Below are positions 13,113-25,800 of a stretch of DNA of 64,000 nt, piece after piece; within the stretch, counting starts at the first letter, position 1, and each line of letters starts with the position of its first letter. This DNA is from Oreocharis arfaki (Eukaryota > Chordata > Aves > Passeriformes > Paramythiidae), in the NCBI GenBank assembly GCA_013398015.1, contig VZRR01002857.1:613543-677542 (forward strand). The letters are read 5' to 3'. Below the pieces are notes generated by a model. The model was not told where the DNA came from. It was given only the letters and a program-made list of their open reading frames with translations, and did no database searches. Made by a program: the position numbers and the translations under genes.

Positions 13113-14871
13113 CAACCTGCTTCATAACACTGGCTGAGCACTGGCAAGAAGCCGTGCTGTCACATTGCATGGAGAGCTCCCATGGACAACATGAGATGAC
13201 AATTCTGTGTCTACAGCCCATTCATCCTGGCAGCACACGTGCATCTGTTCCATGCACAGGAATTTTTATAGCAGCAGTTGTAAGGAGGATTAAATAGGTG
13301 TCTGACTCTGAGGTACATAGGAAGGACATCACAAGCTATAATGGTATAGAGTTAGGAGGGCAGCAATGTGAAAGGAATGAGAAAGGAATAGGGAAAACGC
13401 CACATTGCTCTTCACGTCCTCTTTCCTTCTGAACTTAAAAGAAATTATTCTAAGCTGCAATCAGTGTCTAACAATGAAAATAAGATAAGAAATGAAAATT
13501 GCTTACTCTGGGCAACGTCCATGGATACCCAGACAAAAATTCAGCATTTCCACTTTCTTCTAGGCTTCAGATGTTTTCACAGAGGTAAAGATATGCCATG
13601 TGTTTTCATCTGTGCTTTTCCTATTGTATTTCAACATCATTAGAAAGTGAATTAAGCTCAAATGGAATTTAGAGCAATGGAAATTTGTCTAGACAGGATT
13701 TAACTACATCTATTAACTCAATGGGACTTTCAGATTGCAAAATAACACTTTAAAAGTTCCCACGAAGAAGCAGGAATGACACTTTTATTTGGGCTCACAG
13801 CTTTTCTATTTCAATTAACACTGAACAGACAGAACACCTTTGGAAGTGAATACTTAGTCTAGTCAGAAAACATGAAGGTTGTTTCCTAATAATTAAAAAT
13901 GTTATTCTTATTTACTGATTTATATTCTTTTTTGGCCACAAAGCCCTACACATTTTATATTCAGAGAAGTGGAAGAACTTCTAAAAACGTCCCAGATTTG
14001 TTTTTTCACCTGCTTCAGGCTCTGAAGGGAATGAAACAGCCAGAGGAAGACAAGTGACTTAATTGGAGACACAGAGTTTCTCTTTTTGCTTTCTTCTCTA
14101 AAGCAAAGTTCATGGGGTAGGTTTTCCACGGGATTTATCTGGAGCTGGACCTTGATATGACCTAATGGGATGAGTACACTCATAGTGTAGAACACAGGCC
14201 AGACTATAATGTAGCAGAATCCATGTCCAATGTATGTCCACACACCCTGTGGATTAGGAAAGACAAAGATGGAGAAGCCACTGCTGAAATGCCCCTAGAA
14301 GCACCAGTGCTTTGGAACTTTCTGCTACAATTGCAGGAAGAGGGGTTGGACAAATCTCTGCAAATGAGGATCACCAGGCTCACTCCTCCACTCACTATCA
14401 CTCTTTGGACCTCGTCAGCAGCACCTGATTGCTGGTTCATACAGCTGTGAACATTTCCTTTCTTAAAATAATGCTTCAAACCAAGTCTGCACACCTCTTA
14501 TGAGTGACTCCACAGATTCATTTAGCATCTGCCCTTGACTTTCCTTCCCCCTACTGCCCCAAGTTGCCCAAGTTGTGCTAAATCTCGTTAAATCCTTTCT
14601 CTCTTTGTTATGCTTAATTACATAGTTGTCAATCTTGAAACACACAAAAGAGGGAAATTTGAAAACATTCTAGGATTTGTATTATACTGTTGAATGAACT
14701 GGTTCCTATTGCATAGGAAAGACAGATTTAAATGAACTTTTCATAGGCAAAAAGATGGGTGAGTCTTTAACAAGAAAGAAAAGAATTGGCAGGTGTATAA
14801 TTATTTTAGTGCTTCTACTTTTGTTACTTCCCTTCCTTACTGACAGTCTTCACCCTCCCCCCAACCTGGTT

Positions 14872-14904
14872 AAAAAAAATAATAATAACAATAATAATAA
14901 TTTT
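14872..14904. repeat. (AAT)n microsatellite, imperfect
   Basis: A run of A followed by AATAATAATAACAATAATAA; seen directly. It could be the decayed tail of a retroposon, but no body is recognisable next to it. Confidence 0.9.
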
Positions 14905-17310
14905 AACCTCCTTCTTTCTATGCTAACTTTGTAGGAAGAACTACAGCATCCACATAAATATACAAAGAGATCCTTTCTTTGAACAGAGTTATCTGCTGCT
15001 AAGAACACATCTTTGGACACTTGCTCTGGAGTCGAGGGCTCTGCCACATGACTGAGCTATAACTCACTTACAGCAGCTTAACAAAGTTTGGTCTGTCAAC
15101 AGACCTGGTAAAATTGTCCAGCCCATAGAGTTAACCTGCCCCTGTTGCAAGGTAAAATGCATCATCTTAAGTCATCATGACATACAGGACCCATTAAAAC
15201 AGCCTGGATGACAAATGGCAACTGTTTATTCCACAGTAACTTGAGACACTTGCTCCAGTTAATCAAGGGGAAAGAAACTGTCAGGTATGCAACAACGGAT
15301 CAGAAAAGAATAGCCTGCTGTTACCACTGATGAAGAGACAGATAACTGAAGAATAAAAGAAAAATCTTATTTAGCCTGTGCTGCTGAAATCAGACCTGTG
15401 CAATATCTGCTTGCTTGGAGGCTTGGATACTACCATGAAGAATACAGTCTGACAGAGAAAGAGCGCATGAATAGGAATGTACACAGCAGGACCACAAAGA
15501 GACTAAACTAAAGCCAGTCATGCCATCGGATCAACATTGCTGCTGCTCAGTGTGCGATGCCCACAACAAACAGCGACATGTGGATTCAAAAACAGAGGAA
15601 GTACAACAGGACAGAGGGGCAGTATGGAGCCCTGTGGCACCAGTGATTGTGGAAAAAGCGGTAAAATGAGCAGAAAGTACCTTTCTAGCATTTATGTTAG
15701 CATTTCCAGTGTGTAAGATCTGGCCCATTCAGAGACAAATCTCTTATAAGAACTTATTCCCTAAGTTCACCCAGAAAAAAAATCAATGGGAATAGTTCTA
15801 ATCCCTTTAGGCACAAGTTTTCGTTTTTTGAATGCCAGTGATATGAGGCACCTTAACATCTAACCATGTGTCCAAATACACTGTGCTTTAGGCATCGTGA
15901 AGATACAGCCCTTCATGTTGAATTAATAAAATGTGCAGGAGGGAAGGTCTGAGTGGAAACCTTAACCTGTTGGATGAAAGCTACTGTCTTATGGTCTTAG
16001 GCTGGGTTTGGCCAGTCTTCCCTTTCCCTCAGGCCCATCTGCATACATGAAGGGAACTGAACATAAAACACAAATGCTCAGACCTTCTGACCTTCACAAT
16101 GATGTTGTGAGGTCTGAGAGTCCACAAAAACCAGGTCTTCATTTAGGAACACAATTCATGTGATGATTTGGTTTTTTTCCCTCAGTAAATCCTTTCTCTA
16201 CTCCTGGGACAGGCTTTAAGCTGCATCTTAACTTTCAAAAGGTTAAACTGCTTTCTGGCAGCTGCTAATGTCTTCTTCAAGGAACTCCTTGAAAACTCAT
16301 TCTTAGGACATTGATTTGTTGCTATTAAAACATAACGAGCTTGTGTTTGTTGTGGGATAGGTAGTCTGTTTAAAACCATTCCTACTCTTGGGAGTGGTTG
16401 TAAATAAAACATAATTCTTGCAAGGGAGCTGTCATCCAGAAATCTTGCATTGAGCCTTTCCAGATGATAAAAACAACATTTCTAAGACATAAAGGACAAA
16501 GATGACTTACAAGAAATACATACAGCCCTGAGAGTGACTCAGAGAAGGCAGAACCAGGGCCCAGAAGCAGAGAGCACTGGCAATGTGTTGTACTTTGTGC
16601 CTCGGTCATGAGGAGACAACAGCTTCCCAGGCTTTATACCCCACTTCTCCAGCTATTCTGGCCTCCATCAAGCAGACCAGAACTGACATGTAACCTCTCC
16701 CGGCCAAAGTGCCTAACCCAAACATTGGTTCTGGAAGTTATTCCATCCATGAATTGATGACAGCAACATCATTATGGTTACCCACTGCTTTCTGTTTGCA
16801 AGTTTACATTTGCAATGCTCTCTCAAGCTCTGTCTGAAGCCTATCCTCCAGATGTCCCCAGGCACCCTGAAACCACTGCTACTTAAGCAATAATAAAGCT
16901 CCTTTTTCTCCCCTTACAGGACACAGTATTCCCTACACTGGCAGTTTCATCCATCCACAAAATATCCCTTCTCAAATAAAATACAGGCAATTTTGGACCT
17001 TGGGGCTGAGCCACTTGCCATGTGCCTTTGCTTTGGGAGAAAGATACTCCTCACTGTCTCTTGCAGCACACTTAAATGGCCAGCTGTGATGGGACAACCA
17101 TACCCCTTGTCCAAGTCTGACACCAGGTATTTTGTACCTCTGCAGGGAGTTCCACAGGATCATTCATAAAGAGCAGTTTAGTTGAGATTTGTCTGATCTA
17201 GCTTGGGACTTTTGTAAGGCACTGGGCTATGCATTGATGCTTTGTTATAGCTAACTTCTTGCAAGACAGAAACTACTCAAGACTCCTGGCTTTGCTCAGT
17301 TGCCTCAGTT

Positions 17311-17385
17311 AATATAGATATACATATACACACTTAATATAGCACAGTGTGTATATAAAGTATATACTCATGGTATATATATATC
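17311..17385. repeat. AT/GT-rich alternating stretch
   Basis: Alternating purine-pyrimidine sequence with TATATA blocks and short ACAC and GTGT runs. It immediately precedes the 14-bp direct repeat at 17386. Confidence 0.8.
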
Positions 17386-17416
17386 ACCTTTCCTTACAGT
17401 TTACCTTTCCTTACAG
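17386..17416. repeat. 14-bp direct repeat ACCTTTCCTTACAG, two copies
   Basis: ACCTTTCCTTACAG is at 17386-17399 and 17403-17416, offset 17 bp. Each copy looks like a polypyrimidine tract ending in CAG, the form of a 3' splice acceptor, but no exon-like frame follows that I can support. A simple 17-bp slippage duplication is the likely origin. Confidence 0.9.
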
Positions 17417-20400
17417 ACACTTGGTTCCTCTGTATCTCAGACGGATCAAGAGGGATTTTTTTCCCCACCAAGGAAGGGGAATATCTGTGTTTCTAACTGC
17501 ATTTCTGCTGCCCACTTCACTGAGTTATTGCTGATATCCTCTCAGCTCACAGAACTGTACTACCTAGAAAAAACCACAGCAAACACAGAATTTGGAAAAG
17601 AGGGATGGGTAGTCCACTCATCTATATGGGAAACAAAAGCCTGCCTACTAAATCACAATGAGTGTATGGATCCATTGCCAAAAGAGAGAAAAAATTCAGA
17701 TTTATACCACTTTGTGTTCTCCTAGTGGAAATATTGAGCTGATTGAACAAGAACTTCTAAAAATAAATTTGAACAAATCCCACCAGTATTGTTACAGACA
17801 GACTCCAACTTCTGTAAAGAAACTGCTGGCTTTTCAGTCCCCCATATTTCATAATCTTTCTCCCAGTGGGTGGGAAACACTGTGCTTGCAGTGATGCCTC
17901 CCATGCTATAGCAAAGCTGCCAGCTGTCTCAATGCATGCAAATGAAATTATGTGCTGAAGCTTACACTGCCCTTTGTGGGGGGCTGCTCTTTGGCTGTGA
18001 ATGGCCCCTGACTTCTCCTGACACAGCAGGCAGAAAGCCTTGCAAATTTGCCAGCAGCCCTACCCAGTCACTTTCAATCAGAGAATACACAGACCCACCA
18101 AAACCTTACTCCTACCTGAAACCTGTGTGATGTATCATTACACCTTTGCAGTGCAGATGGGGCTATGATGTGAGAAACTCACCTTGTCTAAGGTAAGTTT
18201 ATCATTCAGCAGCACTTTGCCATGGAAATAGGGAGGTTTACTCTCATATCAGTTGCTGAGGTAGAATGAAGGCGCAGCTCTTGGGCATCACTAGCCAAGG
18301 GCCAACATAAGCATGGCAAAGAATGAAGCTATCCTTTCTCTCTCCTGTACTTCTTATGCTAAGGTATGCAGCCCGGGAAAGTTAAATTTACTAATTTCTT
18401 TCTAAATTCTTTCTCACTGTTTATCAGTTCCTTCCAGGAACACAGCAGAAGTAGGTGTTCACTGCATTTTACTTGTCCTCATGAGTACTAGCCACAGCTC
18501 TGCCAAAAATAGCTTAATCCAAGTGAAAACCAGGTGCAGTAGCAAAGAAACTTTTGGGAAGCTTTAAGAAGTACTATTGCCCAGGTTAAAAAGTCATCTT
18601 CATTTTATTGATTTACCACTCTCATGCCCTTCTGAAAAAAATGGATTTGTTTGCTTATAAACAACACATTAGGCAGGATATTAATATACTTACAAGATTA
18701 GGCATGCAGAAAATAGCTTCAAAATTAGATTTGTCAATAAATACTTTGAGAACAGGAACAGGATTTTGGCGATAAGTTGTCCTGGTGGATGTTAGTCACA
18801 TTTCTATCCAGAGATGAAGGGTAACGAAGGTCACTGTTGTATACATTGATCCAAAATTAAGGACTTTGTCAAAGTTACAACCTGCAATGATATTGGATAT
18901 GAGCCTTCAAGCAATCTCTCCTGCAGCCCAGTGGCACAGCTGTCAACAAACCTGCTCTTGGCACCATGGCCCCTTTTGAGGGCAGGCCAAGCTCTTGAGG
19001 AAAGACACACTGTGCTGCCATTTCTGGCTACATTTCAGAGCATGCAGAAGCCCTCTTTTCTAAACCCCAAGTGAAGTAAAAAAAATAAACCTCTCACATG
19101 CAGAGGCTATGATGGGAGCTGAGGAAGATTGTGCAAAGCCGTCTCCCTCAAAGCTGCCCAGCAGGGCACCCTAGAGGAGGCCCAGGCTTACTTTAATCTC
19201 AGTGCACCACCAAAGAGCACAGATAATGCAACCGTTCAGCATTTACATTCAAGTCTTTCTCTTCCACACTGTCCAGAATGTTCTGCCAGTGCCTTTGGGG
19301 ATGCCGAGTTCCTCCTTTATGGCCCTAAACTAGAATCTGTGAATTTTATGGTGCTCATTAAGTAGGATCGTGCACTGGTGCTTTTGCACAGGCCCTCTAA
19401 CAACCACCACGGATTTAAATCCAAGAGCACACATCCTGTGATAAATCCATGGGCACACAATGCATGCATTAAAAACCAAACAAAACCCACATAGGCTTGA
19501 GAAGCACTCCTTTGAGACTCTTTCTTCCCTGTACCTCTTGATAAACATCTGGGGTTTTTTTTCCGCCACTGACTAGCGATGATCTTTGCAATATTTGTCA
19601 GACCTTAGAATCAAATTTTCAAATATATGTACTAAAATTGTCAAAAATGTTTGCGCTTGCTGCAGCGTTGTCCATACACTGCGTATGAGTTTTATTAACA
19701 GATAGGATGGCTCTGCTCACACTAACATGCACTGCCTGTGCTTTTACCTCCTTCAGGCTATAAAACTATGATCTTCACACCCCAGCTTCCTGTGCAAGTC
19801 TGAGGAACTCCATTTTTCAAAATAGGCCTGTAGCTTTTAAATATTTGCTTTTGACTTAAAGCTAAATAAATCAAGTCATAAAGAAGTAAAATGCAACAAT
19901 TTGCCCCTCTTGTGTCAACAGAGTACCTGGGAGCTAAAAGGTCTATGCTCAAAGAGGAGGGTGACATTGTAGTTCTCCTCCCCCAGTGACAGAGAAATGG
20001 CTCTTTGTGTATTCAGTCAGGAAAGCCTACCCAAGTCACACCTCATTTAAAATGATCTGGATTACGAAATTCAAATCTCTTGCCAAGGGAAGTCCAAAAG
20101 CTAGGATAACAAGTGAAGTCCTCAGAGCTTCTGGGGAGAGCATCAAGTATTTGGAAAATAAACTGAAAACAAAACATACAGATTCACTCTAGACCTGTGA
20201 GCAGGAATTACCGGAGGCCTTTTTTCCTACACAGGTTTTCCTTGGCGTCAGCCATAGACACTTGATAGAAATTTTGCAAGCCTTTCAGAAAGCACACAGA
20301 GGACCATGATGTCCATGGGATGAACTTATTTCCCTTTGAAACAAGGGTTGCCCCAGCTAATGCTTGTCCTCCTGTGCCATGATTTAGCATATGTACAGCT

Positions 20401-20699
20401 AAAACAATTGATGCCTGCAAGCAACCAAAATGCAGATTTAACTCAGTACAGGTCAGGTCCCTGATAGTAAAATTTGGAGGGAAATATCTATCACTCATTG
20501 AGGCAATTATTTTTATGTAAGACAAAACCCTGAAGGGTTCACACAGTCCTTTCTCAGATAAATGTCTATCCTGAAATCACCAGAAATTTTAACCCAAATT
20601 GCTTGACTTTTCAAATACAGGTGGCAAAAAATCAACGACCTCTTCGAGGCCTGATGAAATACTTTTACCTTCATTGATTTCTGATTTTGTTTCCATCTA

Positions 20700-21250
20700 A
20701 TTTACAAATCCTGATACTTTTCATGCATTGCCTTTTAGAGGACTGACAGATCTTGCCAATAGCAGGAAGGACTTTAATTTAAAGCAATATAAACAGTGCT
20801 GCACAGCTGAACTAAAAGAACTGGCAATTAAAATGCATCTGCTATGATGGAATGAACTTTAATAAAGCTCTTAAGAATGATATTAGAAGTCATGCATGAA
20901 GTTTTATTCCTCATGCATGGAGTAGCAGCAGAAATAATAAAAAAACCTTGGCAAAAATATGAAACATGGCATTTGTAAGCCTGACAGAACTACAGTATTG
21001 CAAAAATTTTATTGCAATAAGAAGAAAAATATCCCTCCTTGATAGTCTGTGTTTCATTCAATTAATTTAGCCTAAACTTGTTTTTTCTTCTGTTAAAGGT
21101 CATTCTTTTGTAAAGTGATTTTTATAATTGTTGTCATTGTAAATCATTTATGTCAAATTTTGGCTAGATTAATCTTGAGGGGATCACTCTAATGGATGAT
21201 TAGCTAATAGATTCATGTAACCATTCAGGAACAATACTCACTCGGAGGAC
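20700..21250. promoter_or_regulatory. Candidate conserved non-coding element rich in ATGCAT and homeodomain cores
   Basis: ATGCAT occurs at 20723-20728, 20833-20838, 20892-20897 and 20913-20918. The last two form the arms of a perfect inverted repeat, CATGCATGA / TCATGCATG. The following few hundred bases carry AATTAA, TAATTT, GATTAATC and GATTAG-type homeodomain cores and no simple repeats. ATGCAT resembles half of the octamer bound by POU factors. The composition fits a developmental enhancer, but conservation is inferred and not measured. Confidence 0.3.
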
Positions 21251-22125
21251 TCTCTACAGCACAAAATAAAAATTAAGCAGAACTTCCTGTCTTCAGGTGC
21301 AGCTATCTGTATTGATCTTTACTCCAAGGCCTTTGAATGAGTGCTGTCACCCTACTGAATCATTCTGTGCATAAATTATTCTTCACAGATTTTTTACTTT
21401 GGCTGTGTGTATCAGAAACAAGGCATTCTCTGAATTGTTCTGGGAAGCAGGCAAGGACAAATGCTTCCACAAGGTTGAAATGGTTAGGCAGTCCTCTGAG
21501 CTGATTTCCTGTTAGAGTATTTAACTCACAACACAGCAAATAGGAACTCCAGGAAGGCGCATCAAAAAGCCAAACAAAATTAAATCAGTATACTCTGCCT
21601 GCGAGCTCTGTTCCTGACCTATGTGTATTTGGCTGAGTCTACCATTTACAGTAGCTCAGTGTTCAGTATTAGACGCAAAATTGTGGTATGACAAAATTCT
21701 CCCTGGATCTGAGAATGGAAGGTGCCACAACCCTATCCTTATTTCTGCTACCACCTCACTGGGCTGTCCAGAAAGGCATTCAGTCTTTCTAGGGTTCTAT
21801 CTCTGATGCCATTTTTGACTGTGTGACTGTGCCTGGGTCCAGAGTTATCTGTGCTAAGCCCTCAAAATCTCAGTTTCTGCAAGGTTTCATATCCCCTCTG
21901 AAGATGGAGTCCCCCACACATAATTTGTCACCACCTGGTAATCTGCCCACTGCTTCAATTGCACTGCAGATGTGCATCCAAGGTGAATACAGTGGGAAGT
22001 ATCTTCAAAATTAGCATTTCTCTTTCATATGTAAAACCTGGAAATTAAAACTTCTCCACTTTAAACTGCACAAAGATGTTTTGCCACTTTTGACTTGGTT
22101 TCAGAGATGACCTCATTGGAGCCAA

Positions 22126-22744
22126 GTAACTGGGTTTTCATGGCACGGTTATGGTGGCAGGAGGGGTGCTACAGGGGTGGCTTTTGTGAGAAGCTACTAG
22201 AAGTTCCGCTTGTGACTCTGTGGGGAACTCACACTGGAGCAGCCTGTTCCAGAGAGACTGCACCCTGTAGAAGGGACCCACACTGGAAAAGTTCATGAAG
22301 AACTGCAGCCTTTGGGAAGGACTCATGTTGGAGAAGTTTGTGGAGGACTCTTCCCTGTAGGAGGGACCCCATGTTGGAGCAAGGGAAGAATGTGAGGGAA
22401 CTGAGAGGGAATGAGCAGCAGAGACACTGTGATGAACTGGCTGCCAGGCGAGGTGGAAAATTCGGCAGTGAAGTTGTGCTTGGGAAGAAGGAAGGGGTGT
22501 GGGAAAGGCTTTTCAGATTTGGTTTTAGTTACCTTAATCCTACTCTGATTTGCCTGGTAATAAATTAAGTTTCCCCTGGTCAAGTATGCTTTGCCTATGA
22601 TGGTAATCAGTGGGTGATCTCCCCTGGACCTTATTTCGACCCATAAGCTTTTCATTTTATTTTCTCTCCTCTGCCCAGTGAAGAGTGAAGTGACAAAGCA
22701 GCGATGGTGGGAACCTGCTGTCCAGCCAGGAACAACCTACCACA
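22126..22744 (+). mobile_element. Solo LTR of an avian ERVL-type endogenous retrovirus, internally deleted
   Basis: This is a long terminal repeat with no retroviral genes beside it. Landmarks on the plus strand are the 5' block TTTTCATGGCACGG near 22136, the purine-rich R region around 22450-22510, the polyadenylation signal AATAAA at 22559-22564, and the 3' end with ATTTCGACCC near 22632 closing at CCTACCACA (22744). It is the same family as the minus-strand LTR at 44168-44899. Against that copy, the part carrying the TATA-like box and transcription start is missing, joined near 22205, so the copy is promoter-less. A 45-bp internal repeat fills 22218-22385. The 5' edge is decayed and no clear target duplication is seen (the 3' flank is AATAG). 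The ERVL assignment comes from family likeness and the 5-bp duplication of the sister copy. Confidence 0.85.
22218..22385 (+). repeat. 45-bp degenerate tandem repeat inside the LTR
   Basis: Units start near 22218, 22263, 22309 and 22354 (spacings 45, 46, 45). Each reads roughly 'cctgtgggaaggacccacactggagcag' followed by a variable part ending near 'gaactgcag'. The last unit is partial. Such internal repeats are a family feature of this avian LTR as I recall it. Confidence 0.85.
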
Positions 22745-22831
22745 AATAGAAAGACTGAAAATAACATGCCATGGTTCTCTGAGTATTAGGGTGTTAATTA
22801 CTGGCAATGTGGAGTCCTTGTGGTGGCCACT

Positions 22832-22854
22832 AGTACAATATTTCTTATTGTACT
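22832..22854. other. Perfect 9-bp stem-loop
   Basis: AGTACAATA (22832-22840) and TATTGTACT (22846-22854) are exact reverse complements around a 5-nt loop TTTCT. A second pair, TGTGGAGT (22808-22815) and ACTCCACA (22852-22859), offers an alternative fold. Function unknown. Confidence 0.7.
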
Positions 22855-25800
22855 CCACACCCTTACAGAGTGAATCAAGTGCTAGCTGAGGCAGTTCCGT
22901 GTTTAAAAAAACCCCAAAACATTGTACAAGGACACTGATGACCCCATTTTGAGATTTTTGCCATCAGACTGCAGTGGACACTGGATTAATTCTTAAGTGA
23001 GTTAAGAGCTCAGTTCAGCAATGACTTGAGCTGTAAATCAGCAAATAATCTCACTGAAGTGAACAACACCATTTTGTGCTCATGGCTACACACTAAGCCA
23101 GGCACTTAATTCCACCCCTATCAGAATACACACTGACATGCCTGGCTTTCTGTGCTGGGTCCAGGCTTCCCATCAGCAACACGATATTGTCAATCAGTGA
23201 ACTCTGATGTGTGAATTTTGCTAACCTTATGAGATGTCATTTCTATTTTTTCTACTTTAAATTCTGTTATTTTTTCCACTCTGCTTCCTGGTTTTTGAAC
23301 ATTGTGGGAACATTTCACACATGCTTTTTGACTTTCCCAGTAACCACAAGAGTTCAAATCATGCTATTTTTGGTGATAGTGGTGTTTAAGTGAAAGATGG
23401 GGTTCCTACACAGTTGCCCAGTTTCAAAAGCTGGGGCTTTTAGAAAAAAACCATAAATGCCACAAAGTCTGTGATGAGATCATGACAGCTGACAATACAG
23501 GGTGTGATAGCTGTGAAAAAAAGAGAGGTATTCCCTGTCACACTGGTATGAGATCAAATCCCCAAAATTTATTAGGGACTACATACTTTCTTCCTCAATA
23601 TTTCTTATGCATCTACCACAAAATTCCCCTCTAGATGGGGGTGGGCTGTTTCTGACCCTTTGGGCAGCCATATTTTCTCATTTATTTTTCACTTGCCCTC
23701 CTTCCAGCACCTACTTACCCTGTTTCCCACATTTACGTTAAGAAGACTGAAGAGTTATCAAAACTTCACCTTCCTGTCTGTCCATAACCAAATAAATTCA
23801 TCTAACTCATAAATTCAAGACAGCAGTGTGTACATCCTGTCTGAATGTAAGGAGCTTTCAGCTTTCTGGACATGTAGATTGAGTTAATTTTCTTTTTTTT
23901 TTTTCCCTACCTCCTGCTGGACTGAAGGATGTTGAAATGCTGCCACCTTCTGATAGACACTTGTGCTGCCAGTGGGCTGCAGAAGCACATTCCCCCGTTT
24001 CCCCCAGACTTGTAAGTTGATTTATACTGATCCTCAACTGCATTACTGCAATATATAACATGACAAGTTAAACGCAGTGCCTGCCAAAAAATCTTGATAG
24101 GCTCAGCTTTTGTGCAGCGGCACTTGAAAAGACCATTACTGCTGCCATCCAACTAAAGTATGCTCAATATTTTTGACAGTGAATTATCTGAACAGCAGTT
24201 TATCTCAATGTTCACTTGGTGTTATAACAATTTAAAGATTAAAAAGATGAGAGATAAAAAAAAAAGAAATAGAAGGAAAATCTGCTTTTGTTCAAAGTAC
24301 AGAAAACTGGAATTACTTTTCTGTGAATTTTAAATCCGTTCTGTACTTGCTCCCAAATGCATTTCAGAGCACACCAGTGGGCTGATAATTAACATAGGTG
24401 TACATCACATTTAGTTTTTGTCATTTGTTGTCAAGATCTTAGGTCTTCAAAAATCCACTTATGGTTGTATCTTCTCAGAGATAGCTTGTGTGAGGTCCTC
24501 AAGGCAGTGGCGTCAAAACTGAGCCAATGAGGAATAGATTTGAGTTTCCCATCTGTCCCTCTATAAAGCCTGTGTCCTGCCCTCTGAACCTCTTTAAAAG
24601 ATATGAAACCAATAGCTGCACAACTGCTGCAGTGATAGGACGCCGAGCCCCACCTCAAGGAAGCATCATTCTTACTTACTCCTTGTTTGCAGCTTTACGC
24701 TAAGGAGAACAGAATATATTTTCCACCACTCTATTTCTGTAGACCAGCAATCATCTCTGGGTGCAATGCAAAGACTGTCCATTGACTAAGATCATTCTCA
24801 AATCTGAGATTTGACAAAAAAGATCCTTCTGCTTGTTTACGTGATCGAGTACTTGCAATCAAGTAAACTCTTCTGGCTGAAATGTATTAATTAGGAGATA
24901 AGGATTTTAGTCAACTAAGATGTTTTGCAAACTCTTGTAAATTTCAGCAATTTATTCTGGCTTCATAATTAAAGTAATTGTTGAAATAATCAGAATATTT
25001 TGGGCATTTTCTAAACCTAAGGTTTTTATTTGCCAATCTACAATTATTTGCTAATCTTAGTTGTGGAAGATTGTTAAAACCTCAGAAAGACTTTTTTTTT
25101 TTGTCAAGCTGAAATCCCCATCTTATTTTTTGTTTTCTGAAACTCCAGCTGAACCAAAAAACCCTGTTGCTTCTTACTGGGCACTTAAAAGTACCTTAGC
25201 CAGCAGCTACCAGAAATGAGTGGCTTCAAGGCAAAAAATCCCAAGCCCAGAAAACTCCGAAGCAGGTAATGTGATGGGAGAAACACCATAGTGTGCCCTC
25301 TCTGGTGGGTATGACATAGCCAAGAATAACATCAGGAGGTGCCACAAGCAGCACGGTGTCTGAAAGCTTCATACTGGGGACAAGGGGTTAAACCAGAAAC
25401 CAGTCTGTGGACTTGTAGTGTTCCTTAAGCTGCTTCTAAGAGGTTTGTCAAACCCAAAGAAGAGGGCAAGTCCCATGTCATCTGGCTTAAGTCACTCAGG
25501 CAGGATCTGTACCTCTATATTTAGGGGGCCGTAAATCAAAAGGAGTAGCAGATTGCTGGCCTGAGCTACCTATTATGATAGATGTCAATCACTTTGATAT
25601 TTAAGCCAAGAAAGTCCAGCTTCATTTCATGTTGGAAAGTGTTTCTAGCGGAGAAAAAACACTTCATATGGGTTAAACCAAGCTCACTACACCAAACTCT
25701 GCCAGAGTGTCTTTATGCATTCGTACATGAACATTTCATTCCTCCAGCAACTGAACACTTTCCTTCCTCTATTATAAACATTACTCAGTGATGTTATAAT

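Larger units (their letters stand above)
12554..20699. other. Gene-free unique sequence with small simple repeats
   Basis: No supportable gene or mobile element. It holds a short GA run (13095-13112), an AAT run (14872-14904), an AT-rich stretch (17311-17385) and a 14-bp direct repeat at 17386-17416. The frame at 19129-19365 reads as plausible protein for about 25 residues, but it has no family resemblance and no clear flanking splice signals, so I do not call it an exon. Confidence 0.55.

Noticed and set aside
16972..17163. Minus-strand sequence resembling the CR1 phrase 'tggaactccctgcagaggt'
   Set aside because: Only one short phrase resembles CR1; the flanks do not continue the CR1 order.
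19129..19365. Exon-like frame with LKAAQQGTLEEAQAYF
   Set aside because: The plausible protein stretch is short, lacks a clear acceptor and donor, and the downstream residues look random.
22126..22744. Possible full provirus around the LTRs
   Set aside because: No gag, pol or env-like frames lie between or beside the LTRs. The two related LTRs are in opposite orientation, so they do not bound one provirus.
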